Source: Flavobacteriaceae bacterium PS02293 (GTDB taxonomy: Bacteria; Bacteroidota; Bacteroidia; Flavobacteriales; Weeksellaceae). Taken from it: 64,000 bases of DNA. Under the pieces are notes generated by a model. That model was given only the letters and a program-made list of their open reading frames with translations. It was not told the DNA's origin and did not search any database. The DNA lies in NCBI GenBank assembly GCA_029960045.1, contig JASCOV010000001.1, positions 1 through 64,000 of the forward strand, read 5' to 3'. Shown here in pieces: positions 62,777-64,000 of the stretch. The translations under genes and the position numbers were made by a program. How positions within the stretch are numbered: the first letter of the stretch is position 1; each line of letters begins with the position of its first letter.

Positions 62777-64000
62777 TTATTTCAAAATATCAAATTCTAT
62801 TGTACTTCCGCTGGAAACTTTGATCTCAGCTTTTTCATAATCATCTTTCGTGGCTTTGTAAGGATTTTCCAAAAACTTCTGAGGATTAATCGCCATCAAA
62901 GGAAACCAAGTACTCTGAACCTGAATCTGGATTTTGTGTCCTTTCTTAAACGTGTGGAAAACGTCCTGTAATTTTACATCAACGCTTGCGCCTTTGTTCG
63001 GAATAAGTGGTGCCGGCTGTTCAAAACTATTGCGGAATCTTGCCGGCATTATTTCGCTTCTTACCATTTGGTGATAATTGGCGTAAACAACATTTGGTTT
63101 ATCAACGTTTGCTTTTTCATCTGCTGGATAAACATCAATTAATTTGACAATAAAATCAGCATCTGTGGAAGAACAGGTAATCTTTAATTTGGTTAAAATT
63201 TCTCCTGCTAATGTCAAATCATTTTCCAAAACGTCAGTTGTGTAACTTAGCACATCTGATCTATAGCTTGCGAAACGCTGATCTTCACTCATATAATTTT
63301 TCGGAGTGAAACCATTCATATCTTTATAGTTTTCGCTGCTCAAAACTGGTTTGTTAGGATCTGAAACGTAGTATGCGAAAGTTTTCGGATTTTCTCCGAT
63401 TTCAGAAAGAGATCCAGAACTGTTCAAATGAAAGCTTTGTTTTGTAGCTTGTTTTGGTGGCCAGTTTTCAAATTGTTTCCATTCTTTTTTTCCGGTATCA
63501 AACATATAAGCTTCCGGAAGTTTGACTGTAGTTTTAGAATCTTCTTTTAAATAATGATGGAAGAAAGGCTGCTCAATATTTTTTTGATAATAAGTGGCGA
63601 TGCTGTCACCGAAATAAATATCATTATGATAATGCTTCCCACTGTCGTAGTTCCAGCCGCCGTGAGAAAAAGGTCCCATTACGATGGTATTTTTAGCTTT
63701 CGGGCTGGATTTTTCTATGGTTTTGTAAATTTCTAATGGACCTCTTAAATCTTCAGAATCAAACCAACCACCAACAGTCATTACCGCGTGATTGATGTTT
63801 TTAAGATGAGGAAGTAGATTTCTTTTCTGCCAGTATTCATCGTAGTTTGGATGTTCTACGACTTCCTGCATAAAGAAATTGTCTTTGTAATATTTGTCAA
63901 CGCCATCTTTCAGCGTTCCCATATTTTTATAGAAAAGATAACCGTCGTCGGAAGTTGGTTTTATCATTTTATCTGCAAACCAGGATTCTTTCTCAGGCTT
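62777..64000 (-). CDS. CocE/NonD-type X-Pro dipeptidyl-peptidase-like hydrolase (5' truncated by window)
   Basis: The frame is open to the window edge (eleven codons beyond the ATG at 63967), so the N-terminal part with the nucleophile Ser is missing. What remains has AVMTVGGWFDSEDLRGPLE (catalytic-type Asp region) and GPFSHGGWN (His), followed by the jelly-roll C-terminal domain (DADFIVKLIDVYPADE, RSEIMPARFRNSFEQPAPL, GHKIQIQVQSTWFP). Serine hydrolase acting on acyl or peptide bonds, often exported; substrate unknown. Confidence 0.9.
   Translation of the reverse strand, partial: KPEKESWFADKMIKPTSDDGYLFYKNMGTLKDGVDKYYKDNFFMQEVVEHPNYDEYWQKRNLLPHLKNINHAVMTVGGWFDSEDLRGPLEIYKTIEKSSPKAKNTIVMGPFSHGGWNYDSGKHYHNDIYFGDSIATYYQKNIEQPFFHHYLKEDSKTTVKLPEAYMFDTGKKEWKQFENWPPKQATKQSFHLNSSGSLSEIGENPKTFAYYVSDPNKPVLSSENYKDMNGFTPKNYMSEDQRFASYRSDVLSYTTDVLENDLTLAGEILTKLKITCSSTDADFIVKLIDVYPADEKANVDKPNVVYANYHQMVRSEIMPARFRNSFEQPAPLIPNKGASVDVKLQDVFHTFKKGHKIQIQVQSTWFPLMAINPQKFLENPYKATKDDYEKAEIKVSSGSTIEFDILK

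Overview
The window reads as AT-rich Flavobacteriia chromosome, most likely a Chryseobacterium-like member of the Weeksellaceae. The basis is the gene content: type IX secretion (a PorP/SprF protein plus type A and type B sorted cargo), paired DUF1501/DUF1800 genes, GSCFA, DUF3822-RsmD, RluA and HemW. Putative promoters follow the Bacteroidetes TAnnTTTG pattern. The family attribution is inference from memory; no database was searched. No tRNA or rRNA gene was recognised.

Layout. 1-6000: 3' end of a collagen-like repeat protein, the Tex RNA-binding protein, a 38-residue membrane peptide, and an exported protein with a TonB-plug-like domain but no barrel. 6200-8250: an accessory stretch with a small helix-turn-helix protein, a stand-alone GIY-YIG nuclease embedded in seven copies of a REP-like hairpin, a CTTCGG-rich structured segment, five in-phase decamers and a DUF6266 gene. 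8290-14510: a complete type II-C CRISPR-Cas locus. It has a tracrRNA on the minus strand, cas9-cas1-cas2 on the plus strand, and a short array of four 47-bp-type repeats and three 30-nt spacers. The tracrRNA sequence shows that the array is read on the minus strand, toward the cas genes. Each intact repeat contains a TATCTTTG box that could act as a promoter for an individual crRNA.

14500-36700: mostly housekeeping and envelope genes. They include an EEP-family hydrolase with a CorA transporter, FabH, an ohr-ohrR peroxide operon with a clear operator, DUF1800-DUF1501, an outer-membrane barrel, YceI, TatD, GSCFA, polyprenyl synthase, T9SS cargo proteins, a LytS/LytTR two-component pair, phosphate transport (PiT + DUF47), a DEAD-box helicase and serine ammonia-lyase. 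36900-47700: RhlE helicase, a DUF6438 lipoprotein, a type B T9SS protein, the obg-adk-hpt group, a PASTA protein, an RluA-type pseudouridine synthase, PorP/SprF and HemW. 47790-64000: MurI, a LysR regulator divergent from a MdaB/YgiN-like quinone pair, an ABC-F protein, a nitroreductase/HxlR divergent pair, DUF3822 and RsmD separated by a four-helix-bundle gene, a thioredoxin-fold protein with DUF3575, LpxH, a LuxE-like protein, an M15-like peptidase, a possible PD-(D/E)XK nuclease, an aquaporin, a luciferase-like oxidoreductase and the start-truncated end of a CocE-type hydrolase.

The most interesting material is between 6200 and 14510. First, the GIY-YIG gene is flanked by hairpin repeats whose stems change in a compensating way while the 12-nt core is constant; two of the larger composite units lie in direct orientation on either side of the gene. 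Second, the CRISPR locus has candidate repeat-embedded promoters and an anti-repeat that lacks exactly 17 nt of the repeat.
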